From Roseomonas populi (GTDB lineage: Bacteria; Pseudomonadota; Alphaproteobacteria; Acetobacterales; Acetobacteraceae): a stretch of DNA of 64,000 nucleotides. A program made the translations under genes and the position numbers. Within the stretch, counting starts at the first letter, position 1; each line of letters opens with the position of its first letter. Positions 51,061-59,039 of the stretch are shown here, piece after piece. The notes beneath the pieces are model-generated. The model was given only the letters and a program-made list of their open reading frames with translations, searched no databases and was not told the DNA's origin. Location: contig NZ_JANJOU010000007.1 of NCBI RefSeq assembly GCF_024594815.1, positions 1 through 64,000 of the forward strand, read 5' to 3'.

Positions 51061-53195
51061 CCCGCCCCGAGGCGCTTCCCGGGGGCCTGCCCGCCCTCCC
51101 GGCGGAGGCGCCGCTGGGCATGCCCGTGCAGGATCTGCGCGCGCGCCCGCAACCTGCACGCCGGCCGGACACCGCGCCGCGCGGCATGGCGTGGCGCCGC
51201 ATCCTCGTCTTCGGCGCGGCGCTCCTGCTGACGGCCATCGGCACGCGCGAGATGGCGTTGGTGCTGGACGTCACCACCGCCTTCACGCCGGGTACGGTCG
51301 TGCTCGCGCTCTTCGTGCCGCTGTTTGCCTGGATCGCGCTCTCCTTCGTCTCCAGCCTCTGCGGCGCGGCCAGCGTGGCGCTAGGGGGCGGCAAGGGCCT
51401 GGGTGTCGACCCGGACGCCCCGCTACCCGCGCTGTCCGGCCGCACGGCGCTCCTCATGCCCGTCTACAACGAGGACCCGCGCCGCGTGCTGGCGGGGCTG
51501 GAAGCCATGGAGGCCGCGCTGCGCGAGGCGGGGGCGGCGGATCACTTCGACATCTTCATCCTCAGCGACACCACGGACCCCGATGCCTGGGCGCGGGAGG
51601 AGGAAGCCTTCCTCGCCCTCCGCGCGCGGGCCGGAGAGGGCGCGCACATCTTCTACCGCCGCCGCGCGAAGAACGTGGACCGCAAGGCCGGCAACATCGC
51701 GGACTGGGTGCGCCGCTTCGGCGGCGCCTACCCGCAGTTCCTGATCCTTGATGCGGACAGCGTGATGTCGGCCGAGGCGCTGATCCGCCTTGCCGCCGCG
51801 ATGGAGGCGCATCCGGGCGTCGGGCTGATCCAGAGCCTGCCGGTGATCGTCAACGGCCGCTCCCTCTTCGCGCGGATGCAGCAATTCGCCGGGCGCCTCT
51901 ACGGGCCGGTCATCGCCCACGGCATCGCCTTCTGGCACGGTGCGGAGGGGAACTACTGGGGCCACAACGCGATGATCCGCACCGTGGCCTTCGCGGAGGC
52001 GGCGGGGCTGCCGCACCTGCCCGGGCGCAAGCCCTTCGGCGGCACAATCATGAGCCACGACTTCGTGGAGGCCGCGCTGATGCGGCGCCAGGGCTGGGCC
52101 ATCCACTTCGTCCCCGCGCTTGCCGGCAGCTATGAGGAGAGCCCGCCCGCGCTCTCCGACCTCGCCATCCGCGACCGGCGCTGGTGCCAGGGGAACCTGC
52201 AGCACATGGCGGTGCTGCCCACGCGCGGCCTGCATGCCATCTCTCGCTCCCACCTGTTGGTCGGGATCGGCTCCTACATTACCGCGCCGCTCTGGCTGCT
52301 CTTCCTCGTCGCGGGCGTGCTGTTGTCGCTGCAGGCGCGCTTCGTGCTGCCCGTGTATTTCCCGCAGGGGCCGGCGCTGTTCCCGAACTGGCCGGTGGTC
52401 GATCCGGTCCGCGCGAAATGGGTGTTCATCGGCACCATGGGCCTGCTGCTGGTGCCGAAGCTGCTGGCCTGGGGCGCCATGCTGCTGGACGGTCCCTGGC
52501 GGCGCGGCCATGGCGGCGGGCTGCGCGCCCTGGTCAGCATGATCGTGGAAACCGTGCTGGCCGGGCTGCTGGCACCGGTGACGATGCTGACCCAGTCCGT
52601 GGACGTGTTCTCCATCCTGCGCGGGCGGGATTCCGGCTGGTCCGCGCAGACGCGCGACGATGGCAGCCTGCCGCTGGGGCAGGTGGCGCGGCTATACTGG
52701 CGGCACACGGCCTTCGGCCTGGCCTTCGGCGTCGCGGCCTTCCTCGTCTCGCCCTATCTCGCGGCCTGGATGTCGCCGGTGGTAATCGGCCTCGCCCTCG
52801 CCATTCCCCTCGCGGCCTGGACGGCGCGGCGCGCGGCGGGACAGGGGCTGCGGCGCGCCGGGCTGCTGCTGATCCCGGAGGAGCGCGACCCGCCGCCCAT
52901 CCTGCGCCGAACCCTTGCCCTGCGCGCGGAGTGGGAGGCGCTGGCGCCGGAGGGCGAGGCGCTGGCACGGCTGCGCGCCGATCCCACGCTGCTCGCCGCG
53001 CACCGCGCAATGCTGCCGGCCCCTTCGCCGACGCGGGCGGACGCGCTGGACCCCAATCTCGTCATGGGCCGCGCCCGCGTGGCGGCGGCTGCATCGGCCG
53101 AGGAAGTCTTGGCGGCACTGACCCGCGCGGAGAAGGCCGCGCTGCTGGCCGATGCGGCGGGGCTGGACGCACTGATCGCGCTTCCGCCGCGCTGA
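51036..53195 (+). CDS. opgH: Glucan glucosyltransferase H
   Basis: This inner-membrane glycosyltransferase of 719 residues polymerises glucose from UDP-glucose and passes the beta-glucan to the periplasm. It has N-terminal membrane helices (about residues 50-115), then a GT2 catalytic domain: LLMPVYNEDPRRVLAGL, ILDADSVMSAE, and the acceptor and product motifs GGTIMSHDFVEAAL and DRRWCQGNLQHM, then a set of C-terminal helices. The N-terminus before the first helix is short. It overlaps opgG and is coupled to the 2H phosphoesterase (TGATG). Confidence 0.94.
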   Translation: MAVPLDTLTRPEALPGGLPALPAEAPLGMPVQDLRARPQPARRPDTAPRGMAWRRILVFGAALLLTAIGTREMALVLDVTTAFTPGTVVLALFVPLFAWIALSFVSSLCGAASVALGGGKGLGVDPDAPLPALSGRTALLMPVYNEDPRRVLAGLEAMEAALREAGAADHFDIFILSDTTDPDAWAREEEAFLALRARAGEGAHIFYRRRAKNVDRKAGNIADWVRRFGGAYPQFLILDADSVMSAEALIRLAAAMEAHPGVGLIQSLPVIVNGRSLFARMQQFAGRLYGPVIAHGIAFWHGAEGNYWGHNAMIRTVAFAEAAGLPHLPGRKPFGGTIMSHDFVEAALMRRQGWAIHFVPALAGSYEESPPALSDLAIRDRRWCQGNLQHMAVLPTRGLHAISRSHLLVGIGSYITAPLWLLFLVAGVLLSLQARFVLPVYFPQGPALFPNWPVVDPVRAKWVFIGTMGLLLVPKLLAWGAMLLDGPWRRGHGGGLRALVSMIVETVLAGLLAPVTMLTQSVDVFSILRGRDSGWSAQTRDDGSLPLGQVARLYWRHTAFGLAFGVAAFLVSPYLAAWMSPVVIGLALAIPLAAWTARRAAGQGLRRAGLLLIPEERDPPPILRRTLALRAEWEALAPEGEALARLRADPTLLAAHRAMLPAPSPTRADALDPNLVMGRARVAAAASAEEVLAALTRAEKAALLADAAGLDALIALPPR

Positions 53196-53713
53196 TGGAA
53201 CCGGCGCCGCTGATCCTGACGCTGCGCTTCGACGCCGCAGCCTTCGCGCGGCTCGATGGGTTACGCCGCGCGCATTTCCCGCCGGAGCGCAACCACATCC
53301 CCGCGCACCTCACCCTGTTCCACGCCCTGCCCGGTGCGGGACGGACGGAAATCGAGGAAAACCTGCGCGTCGCCTGCGCGGGAACGCCGCCCATGGCGCT
53401 GCGCGTGACAGGGCCGCGCCCCCTCGGGCGCGGCGTCGCGCTGGAGGTGGAGGCGCCGGCGCTGGTGGCGCTGCGCCGCCTGCTGGCGTCCCACTGGCGG
53501 GAATGGCTGACGCCGCAGGATGCGGGCGGCTTCCGCCCGCACGTCACCGTGCAGAACAAGGTGACGCCGGAAGCGGCTCGGGGCCTGCTCGCCGAACTGG
53601 CGGCGGCGTTCCAGCCCTGGGAAGCCCGGGCCGAGGGGCTCCTGCTGTGGCACTACCGCGGGGGCCCCTGGGAGGCTGCCGCGGAGTTCCCTTTCCTGGG
53701 GCGGGCCCCTTAG
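53195..53713 (+). CDS. 2'-5' RNA ligase-like (2H) phosphoesterase
   Basis: This cytosolic protein of 172 residues has two catalytic HxT motifs, H38-x-T40 in PAHLTLFHAL and H116-x-T118 in RPHVTVQNK. The family hydrolyses 2',3'-cyclic phosphates or related bonds. Its ATG overlaps the opgH stop, so it is made with the glucan enzymes. OPGs carry phosphoglycerol decorations, but a role there is only a positional guess. Its stop overlaps the stop of a convergent small secreted protein. Confidence 0.85.
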   Translation: MEPAPLILTLRFDAAAFARLDGLRRAHFPPERNHIPAHLTLFHALPGAGRTEIEENLRVACAGTPPMALRVTGPRPLGRGVALEVEAPALVALRRLLASHWREWLTPQDAGGFRPHVTVQNKVTPEAARGLLAELAAAFQPWEARAEGLLLWHYRGGPWEAAAEFPFLGRAP

Positions 53714-53958
53714 CGCCGCGCGCGGCGGCGCGGCTGCGACGGGGCCGGCGCGGCCTCGCCGCGCGCGGCGGCCGCGCGCTGGCGGACCATCTCGTTGCGA
53801 GACATCGGTGCCCCCTGGGCATTGAAGTCCGAGTTCGGCGCCTGGCCCCGCGACCAGCCCGGCCGTGAGATGGAGCCCGTTGCCCCCTGGGCTAGGGCTG
53901 GACCGGCAGCGGTCAGGCCGGCGAGCGCCAGGATGGCAAGGGCAGTGCGATTCTTCAT
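53710..53958 (-). CDS. Small secreted protein A (GQAPxSDF motif)
   Basis: This protein of about 82 residues has a signal peptide (KNRTALAILALAGLTAAGPALAQ, split by the hydrophobic core). The mature part has RGQAPNSDFNAQGAPMSRNEMVRQR, in two blocks, and a basic tail (RRRARR). GGAGAGG precedes the ATG; an upstream ATG would bury the signal peptide. It shares its central motif with the neighbour at 54072. Function is unknown. Confidence 0.72.
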   Translation of the reverse strand: MKNRTALAILALAGLTAAGPALAQGATGSISRPGWSRGQAPNSDFNAQGAPMSRNEMVRQRAAAARGEAAPAPSQPRRRARR

Positions 53959-54071
53959 GGAACGCCTCTCCGTGTGAGACGGCGGATTGATTGCGCGACG
54001 GATCATGCCGCGCAAGCACCGTTCCGGCTCACGAGCCAGGGTTCATGCTTGTTGAAAGGTGGAAGCCGGCC

Positions 54072-54377
54072 TTAGGAGCGGTCGTTGCGCGCCCGCGCCG
54101 CGTCCTCCCGCCGCTCCTGCGCCATGGCGGCGGCCGAGCGCCGGCGAATGATCTCGGTGCGCGTCAGGGGCCGCCCGTTCTGGCCGACGGGCATGCCCTG
54201 CCGATCGAAATCGGAGGTCGGCGCCTGACCGACGGTCCAGTCGCCATAGGAGCCCGCACCCGTGGCGCCGCCGATGGGCGCGCGGCTGGTGGGAAAGGCG
54301 GATTGTGCCTCGGCGGGGGCGAAGGGGGCAGCAAGGAGGGCGGCGAGCAGCAGGGGGGAGAGGCGAGTGAATTTCAT
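54072..54377 (-). CDS. Small secreted protein B (GQAPxSDF motif)
   Basis: This protein of 101 residues has a signal peptide ending in APAEAQ. The mature part has GQAPTSDFDRQGMPVG, then RTEIIRRRSAAAMAQ and a charged C-terminus. Alignment by eye with the gene at 53710 gives GQAP(N/T)SDF(N/D)xQG(A/M)P and (S/T)R(N/T)E(M/I)(V/I)R(Q/R)R, so they are paralogues. They lie in the same orientation, 113 bases apart. No family is recognised. Confidence 0.72.
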   Translation of the reverse strand: MKFTRLSPLLLAALLAAPFAPAEAQSAFPTSRAPIGGATGAGSYGDWTVGQAPTSDFDRQGMPVGQNGRPLTRTEIIRRRSAAAMAQERREDAARARNDRS

Positions 54378-54412
54378 CCCTTACCTAACGCCGCCTCGCC
54401 GCGCCCGTTCCC

Positions 54413-55573
54413 TCACACGCCCGCCAGTAGCCCGGCCAGCAGCTTCGCGCGGGGCACGAGGCTGTCCTCCCGGATGTACTCGCCGAGGGTGTGATAGCCG
54501 GCGCCGAGCACCCCCAGCCCGTCCAGCGTGGGGATGCCCATAGCGCCGGTGAAGTTGCCGTCCGAGCCGCCGCCGGCGCTCTCATGCGGGAGGGGATGGC
54601 CCAGCCGCGCCGCCAGCGCCTGCGCCCGTTCGTGGAGGCCCATCGCCGCCCCGTCCGGCTCCCAGACGGGGCGGGTTACGCCGCGGCGCACATCCAGCAG
54701 CACGTCGGGCGCGCTGGGCTTGAGCGCCAGCATCCGCTCCACGGCCTCGTCCAGGTCCGCCTGGCGCTTGGCCATGCTCAGCGCCTCGGCGTCGCAATGG
54801 GTGGCTACGCAGTTCACCCATTGCCCACCATGAATGACGCCGACGGAGTAGGTGGCCGCCTCCGTCGTCATCGCCTCGATCGCCAGAACCTGCCGGCACA
54901 TCTCCCGGATGGCGGAGCGCCCATCGGACAGGCGCGCGCCGGCATGGCTGGGGCGGCCGGTGGTGCGCAGGTTGAAGCGGGCGATGGCATAGCGGCCGGT
55001 GACGACCCCGCCCATCGGACCTTCGTCGGTCGGGCGCCCGGGCTCGGGCACGAGCACAACGGCGTGCCGTGCCGCCTCGGCCTCGATCACGTCGCGGGTG
55101 GAGGGGGTGCCCACTTCCTCGTCCGGGGTCAGCAGAACGGTAACGGGGCGGGAGGTGGCGATGCCCGCGCGGGCAAGTTCCCGGATGGCCTCCACCGCCA
55201 GCAGCGTGCCGCCCTTCATGTCGCAGATGCCCGGGCCGTAGCAGCGCCCGCCCTCCCGCCGGAACGGCAGCACGCCAAGCGTGCCGACGGGATGCACCGT
55301 GTCCAGGTGCGCGAGGACGAGGATGCCCGGCGCGTCTCCGTCCGGGTGCGGGAAGCGGGCGCGGACGCAATCGCCGAAGCCCATGCGGCCGGCGATGCGC
55401 TCAGTCCGGGCACCGAGCATCGCTAAATCGCGGGCGGCCAGGTCCATCATGCGGTTCACGGCGGCGGCGTCGAAGGTCGGGCTCTCGCACTCCACCCAGG
55501 GGCGGAGCCGGCCGAGGATGGCCTCCGCGTCGAAGGGCAGGTCCAGGGCGGGGTTGGCAGGGATGGCGTCCAC
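54413..55573 (-). CDS. M20-family metallopeptidase (ArgE/carboxypeptidase G2-like)
   Basis: This hydrolase of about 386 residues shows LAHLDTVHPVG, GPGICDMKGGTLL, TPDEEVGTPSTRD, VPEPGRPTDEG and the late catalytic GYHTLGEYI His. The dimer-domain signature is GRPSHAGARLSDGRSAI. A GTG start (VDAIPANPAL) is chosen because AAGGA lies seven bases ahead; the upstream ATG (55642) has no ribosome-binding site. It is divergent from the TauD-like gene. The substrate is unknown; N-acyl amino acids or glutamyl conjugates are typical. Confidence 0.88.
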   Translation of the reverse strand: MDAIPANPALDLPFDAEAILGRLRPWVECESPTFDAAAVNRMMDLAARDLAMLGARTERIAGRMGFGDCVRARFPHPDGDAPGILVLAHLDTVHPVGTLGVLPFRREGGRCYGPGICDMKGGTLLAVEAIRELARAGIATSRPVTVLLTPDEEVGTPSTRDVIEAEAARHAVVLVPEPGRPTDEGPMGGVVTGRYAIARFNLRTTGRPSHAGARLSDGRSAIREMCRQVLAIEAMTTEAATYSVGVIHGGQWVNCVATHCDAEALSMAKRQADLDEAVERMLALKPSAPDVLLDVRRGVTRPVWEPDGAAMGLHERAQALAARLGHPLPHESAGGGSDGNFTGAMGIPTLDGLGVLGAGYHTLGEYIREDSLVPRAKLLAGLLAGV

Positions 55574-55681
55574 GGCGCGGTCCTTCGGGCAGGGGTCCGG
55601 CAGCCTGCGCCGGTGCCGCGCCGGGGTGAAGGCTTGCGTCATGTTTTTGCGCGGGGCGCTGGGGGCGCTACCCTGGGGGAG

Positions 55682-56398
55682 ATGAGCGACCCCCTGAACA
55701 TCGCCCCGCGCCGCCTGGTCTCGCTGGCCGGCCCCATCCTCTGGTCCGCGGCCGAACTGGCCCCGAACGAGCAGATGATCCCGCTGGGTGCGGAGCACAC
55801 CGCCGAACTCGCCGCGCCCGGCCTCCCCACCCCCCGCCTGGACGCGCTCGCCCAGGAGCTGCGGAGCCGCCTGGACCACGGGCGCGGCTTCGCCCTGCTG
55901 CGCGGCCTGCCGGTCTCGGACGACCCTGAGGCGCCGTTGCGCGCCCTCGCTTCCCGGCTGGGACAGGCCGTGGACCCCGAACCCGCTTCCGGCGGCCGCT
56001 ACACGGAGGCCTGCGACGCGCTGCTGCTGCGCGTGACCGGTCCGGCCGTCGCGCGGCTTCGCTCGGCGGCCTGCATCCACAACGCGCTGCTGCGGACCGA
56101 CCGTGCGGGGCTGGCCGCCCTCTACGAGGCGCGCGGGGAGCCGGCCGTGCCCGTCTTCTCCAACGAGGGCGGCGTCTTCGCCGCGCGCTGGGACGATGCC
56201 GCCCTGCCGGAAGACCGGTTGCCGGCCGCCATCGGCGAGGCGATGGGCGAGCCGCTCCTTCTCAGCCTGCGCGGGGGGGATATCCTCGCCTTCAACCCCT
56301 TCCTCGTCTGGGTGGACCGGGTGCCGGGCGCCGCGGTCGTGGCCGCGCGGGAGGAGCCGTCACGCCTGGACAGCCCGGGCTTCTCCGGGCTCCGCTAG
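55682..56398 (+). CDS. TauD/TfdA-like protein lacking the iron-binding residues (putative pseudoenzyme)
   Basis: This protein of about 238 residues follows the order of TauD/TfdA-type dioxygenases: LDHGRGFALLRGLPV, then YTEACDALLLRV where active members have FHTDxCDxVGLL, then AACIHNALL, VPVFSNEGG and LRGGDILAFNPFLVWVDR, where active members have the distal His before the DR. The HxD pair is replaced by Tyr and Glu and the distal His by Val, so Fe(II) binding is unlikely. It is about 90 residues shorter than active relatives. The frame is intact, so it is probably a repurposed fold. The racemase-like gene starts five bases after it. Confidence 0.72.
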   Translation: MSDPLNIAPRRLVSLAGPILWSAAELAPNEQMIPLGAEHTAELAAPGLPTPRLDALAQELRSRLDHGRGFALLRGLPVSDDPEAPLRALASRLGQAVDPEPASGGRYTEACDALLLRVTGPAVARLRSAACIHNALLRTDRAGLAALYEARGEPAVPVFSNEGGVFAARWDDAALPEDRLPAAIGEAMGEPLLLSLRGGDILAFNPFLVWVDRVPGAAVVAAREEPSRLDSPGFSGLR

Positions 56399-56403
56399 CG
56401 CCC

Positions 56404-57138
56404 ATGCGAATCCTGGTAGCCAACGCGAATACCACCGAGGCCATCACACGGCTCTGCGCCGATGCCGCCCGCGCCGCCGCCTCGCCAGGGGTGGAGATCG
56501 TGCCGGGCACGCCGCGCTTCGGCCCGGCCGTGATTTCCTCCGGCCTGGAGAATGCGATCGCCGCGCACGGCATTCTGGATCTTCTGGCGGAGCACGCGGG
56601 GCAGGTGGATGCCGTGGTCCTCGCCGTCTCGCTGGACACGGCGCTGGAGGCGGCGCGGCAGCTCATGCCCTGCCCGGTGGTGGGCATGACGGAGGCGGCC
56701 TGCTTCGCCGCCTGCATGCTGGGAAACCGCTTCGGGCTGGTCACCTTCGGGGGGACGGAATCCTACCGTCGCCTAATCGACAGCCACGGCCTGACATCCC
56801 GCTGCGCCGGCCTGGTCGGGGTGGATTTCACGCCCCAAAGGACGCTGGTCGATCCCGAAGGCGCGGTGCGCGCGGTGGGCGAGGGTATCGCCCGGCTTGT
56901 CGCGGGCGGGGCAGACGCGGTGGTGCTTGGCGGCGCGGCGCTGGCGGGGATGGAACCGGCGCTGCGGGAGGCATCCCCGGTGCCGCTGCTGGACGGGATC
57001 ACCTGCGGCGTACGGATGGCCGAGGCGCTGGCCAGGATGAAGCCCGCACGTACCCGCCAGGGGCCCCTTGCGCCGGTGCGCGATCGGGAGTCCCTGGGCC
57101 TCTCTCCTGCCTTGTCCGCGCTGCTGCGCGGGGCCTAG
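56404..57138 (+). CDS. Asp/Glu/hydantoin racemase-fold protein without the usual catalytic cysteines
   Basis: This cytosolic protein of 244 residues has the Asp/Glu racemase fold: RILVANANTTEAITR at the start, GMTEAACFAACMLGNRFGLVTFGG, and GADAVVLGGAALAGM. In active racemases the positions corresponding to DAVVLAVSLD and VVLGGA hold Cys; here they are Ser and Gly. Other cysteines exist (MPCPVVG, GITCGVRM) but not at the catalytic positions. It is closely coupled to the TauD-like gene. It may act by another mechanism, as maleate isomerases and decarboxylases of this fold do with altered residues. Confidence 0.75.
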   Translation: MRILVANANTTEAITRLCADAARAAASPGVEIVPGTPRFGPAVISSGLENAIAAHGILDLLAEHAGQVDAVVLAVSLDTALEAARQLMPCPVVGMTEAACFAACMLGNRFGLVTFGGTESYRRLIDSHGLTSRCAGLVGVDFTPQRTLVDPEGAVRAVGEGIARLVAGGADAVVLGGAALAGMEPALREASPVPLLDGITCGVRMAEALARMKPARTRQGPLAPVRDRESLGLSPALSALLRGA

Positions 57139-57195
57139 CGCGGTCCAACTCCGGCGCGGGGGCGGCGTTCCGCTCGCGTGAACGGAGGAGGCTGC

Positions 57196-58191
57196 ATGAG
57201 CAAGGTCGTCGTCGTTACAGGGGCGGGCGCCGGCATCGGCCGGTCCACCGCGCTGGAGTTCGCCCGCGCGGGCTACGATGTGGCGCTGCTCTCGCGTGAC
57301 CCCGGGCGGCTGGAGAGCGCGGCGGAGGAGGTTCGCCGCTTCGGCGTGCGCGCCCTGCCCGTGCCGACGGACGTGGCAGATGCCGCGGCCGTGGAGGCGG
57401 CGGCTGAGCGCGCCGAGGCGGAGCTGGGCCCGATCGAGGTCTGGGTGAACGTGGCGATGGCGACCGTCTTCGCCCCCATTGCCGAGCTGACGCCGCAGGA
57501 GGTGCTGCGCGCCACCCAGGTCACCTATCTCGGCCAGGTCCATGGCATCATGGCGGCGCTGAAGCGGATGCGGCCGCGCGACCGGGGGACCATCGTCAGT
57601 GTCGGTTCCGCCTTGGCCTACCGTGCGATCCCGCTGCAGGCCGCCTATTGCGGCGCCAAGTTCGCGACGCGCGGCTTCACGGACTCCCTTCGCTCCGAGC
57701 TGATCCACGACGGCAGCATGGTCCACGTGACCACGGTGGACCTGCCGGCCTGCAACACGCCGCAGTTCGATTGGTCGCTGAACAAGATGGGCCGCAAGGC
57801 GCAGCCCGTCGCGCCGATCTATCAGCCCGAGGTGGCGGCGCGTGCCATCCTCTACGCCGCCACGCATCGTCGGCGGCAGGTCTGGGTCGGGCTGCCGACA
57901 ATCGTGACCATCGCGGCGGACCGGATCGCGCCGGGGCTGGTGGACCGCTACCTCGCCAAGTCAGGATACAGCGGGCAGCTGACCGAGGAGCCGCGCGCGC
58001 CGGACGCGCCGGCGAACCTGTTCGAGCCCGTCGCCGGCCCTTACGGCGCGCATGGGCGGTTCGACGATCGCCAGCCCAGGACAGCGGGGTGGGAGGTGTT
58101 CACCAGCCGCCAGCGGGACGTGTTCTGGCTGGGGGCGCTGGCTGCGGCGGCGGTGGGGCTCCGCGCCGTTGTCAGGCGCCTGCGCCGCTGA
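57196..58191 (+). CDS. Short-chain dehydrogenase/reductase with C-terminal membrane helix
   Basis: This protein of about 331 residues has the cofactor motif VTGAGAGIGRSTA (residues 7-19) and a catalytic S138, Y151 and K155 in VGSALAYRAIPLQAAYCGAKF. The usual NNAG is VNVAMA. A C-terminal hydrophobic helix (VFWLGALAAAAVGLRAVV) may anchor it in the membrane. The start is preceded by GGAGGAGG at five bases; a GTG 18 bases upstream is less likely. The substrate is unknown. The gene is convergent with an esterase gene. Confidence 0.9.
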   Translation: MSKVVVVTGAGAGIGRSTALEFARAGYDVALLSRDPGRLESAAEEVRRFGVRALPVPTDVADAAAVEAAAERAEAELGPIEVWVNVAMATVFAPIAELTPQEVLRATQVTYLGQVHGIMAALKRMRPRDRGTIVSVGSALAYRAIPLQAAYCGAKFATRGFTDSLRSELIHDGSMVHVTTVDLPACNTPQFDWSLNKMGRKAQPVAPIYQPEVAARAILYAATHRRRQVWVGLPTIVTIAADRIAPGLVDRYLAKSGYSGQLTEEPRAPDAPANLFEPVAGPYGAHGRFDDRQPRTAGWEVFTSRQRDVFWLGALAAAAVGLRAVVRRLRR

Positions 58192-58941
58192 TCAGCCCGG
58201 CAACGCCTCCAGTTCCCGCGAGAGCAGCGCGAGGTCCTGCGGACGGGAGAGGCGGTGGTCGCTGTCCTTGACAAGGGTGAGCATCGTGTCCGGCCCCGGC
58301 AGTGCCTCCACGATCCGCAGCGCGTGACGCCAGGGCACGTCCGGGTCCGCCATGCCCTGCAGCAGGCGCACCGGGCCCTCATAGGGGATGGGGCCGGGCA
58401 GCAGGAGGTGGTTTCGCCCATCCTCCAGCAGCCGGCGGGTGATCGGGATAGGCTCGCCGTACTCGGACGGGCGGCGGATCACCCCGTCGCGCTCGAGCGC
58501 GGCCCGGTCTGCTTCCGTGAATTCGCCGGGCATCAGCGCCTCCGTGAAGTCCGGCGCCGCGGCGATGCCGACCACGCCGCGCACCCGCCCCGCGCCCCAG
58601 CGCCGGGCGAGGAGTAGCGCGATCCAGCCGCCCATGGAGGACCCGACCAGCACCACCGGGCCCGGTGCCCGCGCCTCGATGACCAGGGCGGCATCCTCGG
58701 TCCAGGTTCCGATGGTGCCGTCCTCGAACTCGCCCCCGCTGATCCCGTGGCCGGAATAGTCCAGCCGCAGGAAGGCCCGGCCGCCAGCGGCGCAGTGGTC
58801 GCGCAGGTGCAGGGCCTTGGAGCCCTCCATGTCCGAGCGAAAGCCGCCGAGAAAGACCACCGTGGGCCCGGCGCCGGGCAGGGCGGCCCAGGCGAGGGTG
58901 ACGCCATCGGAGCGGGAGAGGGTGCCACGGATCTCGTTCAT
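58192..58941 (-). CDS. Alpha/beta hydrolase (ABHD10-like)
   Basis: This cytosolic serine hydrolase of 249 residues shows VVFLGGFRSDMEGSKA (oxyanion region), RLDYSGHGISGG, nucleophile elbow GSSMGGW (S102), an acidic residue near GMADPDVP and a late His in DSDHRLS. The FRSDMEG and DYSGHG blocks match the ABHD10/mycophenolic-acid-acyl-glucuronide esterase group and its bacterial relatives. Stops of this gene and the SDR are adjacent. No operon partner is evident. Confidence 0.9.
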   Translation of the reverse strand: MNEIRGTLSRSDGVTLAWAALPGAGPTVVFLGGFRSDMEGSKALHLRDHCAAGGRAFLRLDYSGHGISGGEFEDGTIGTWTEDAALVIEARAPGPVVLVGSSMGGWIALLLARRWGAGRVRGVVGIAAAPDFTEALMPGEFTEADRAALERDGVIRRPSEYGEPIPITRRLLEDGRNHLLLPGPIPYEGPVRLLQGMADPDVPWRHALRIVEALPGPDTMLTLVKDSDHRLSRPQDLALLSRELEALPG

Positions 58942-59039
58942 CCGCCCGGCCTAGCCCCGGAGGACCCGGCGCGGCAAGCCGGGCGGCGCCGATGCGGCCG
59001 CCCGTGACGGGGGCGCCGCGGCGGGGTAAGGGGCGGGCC

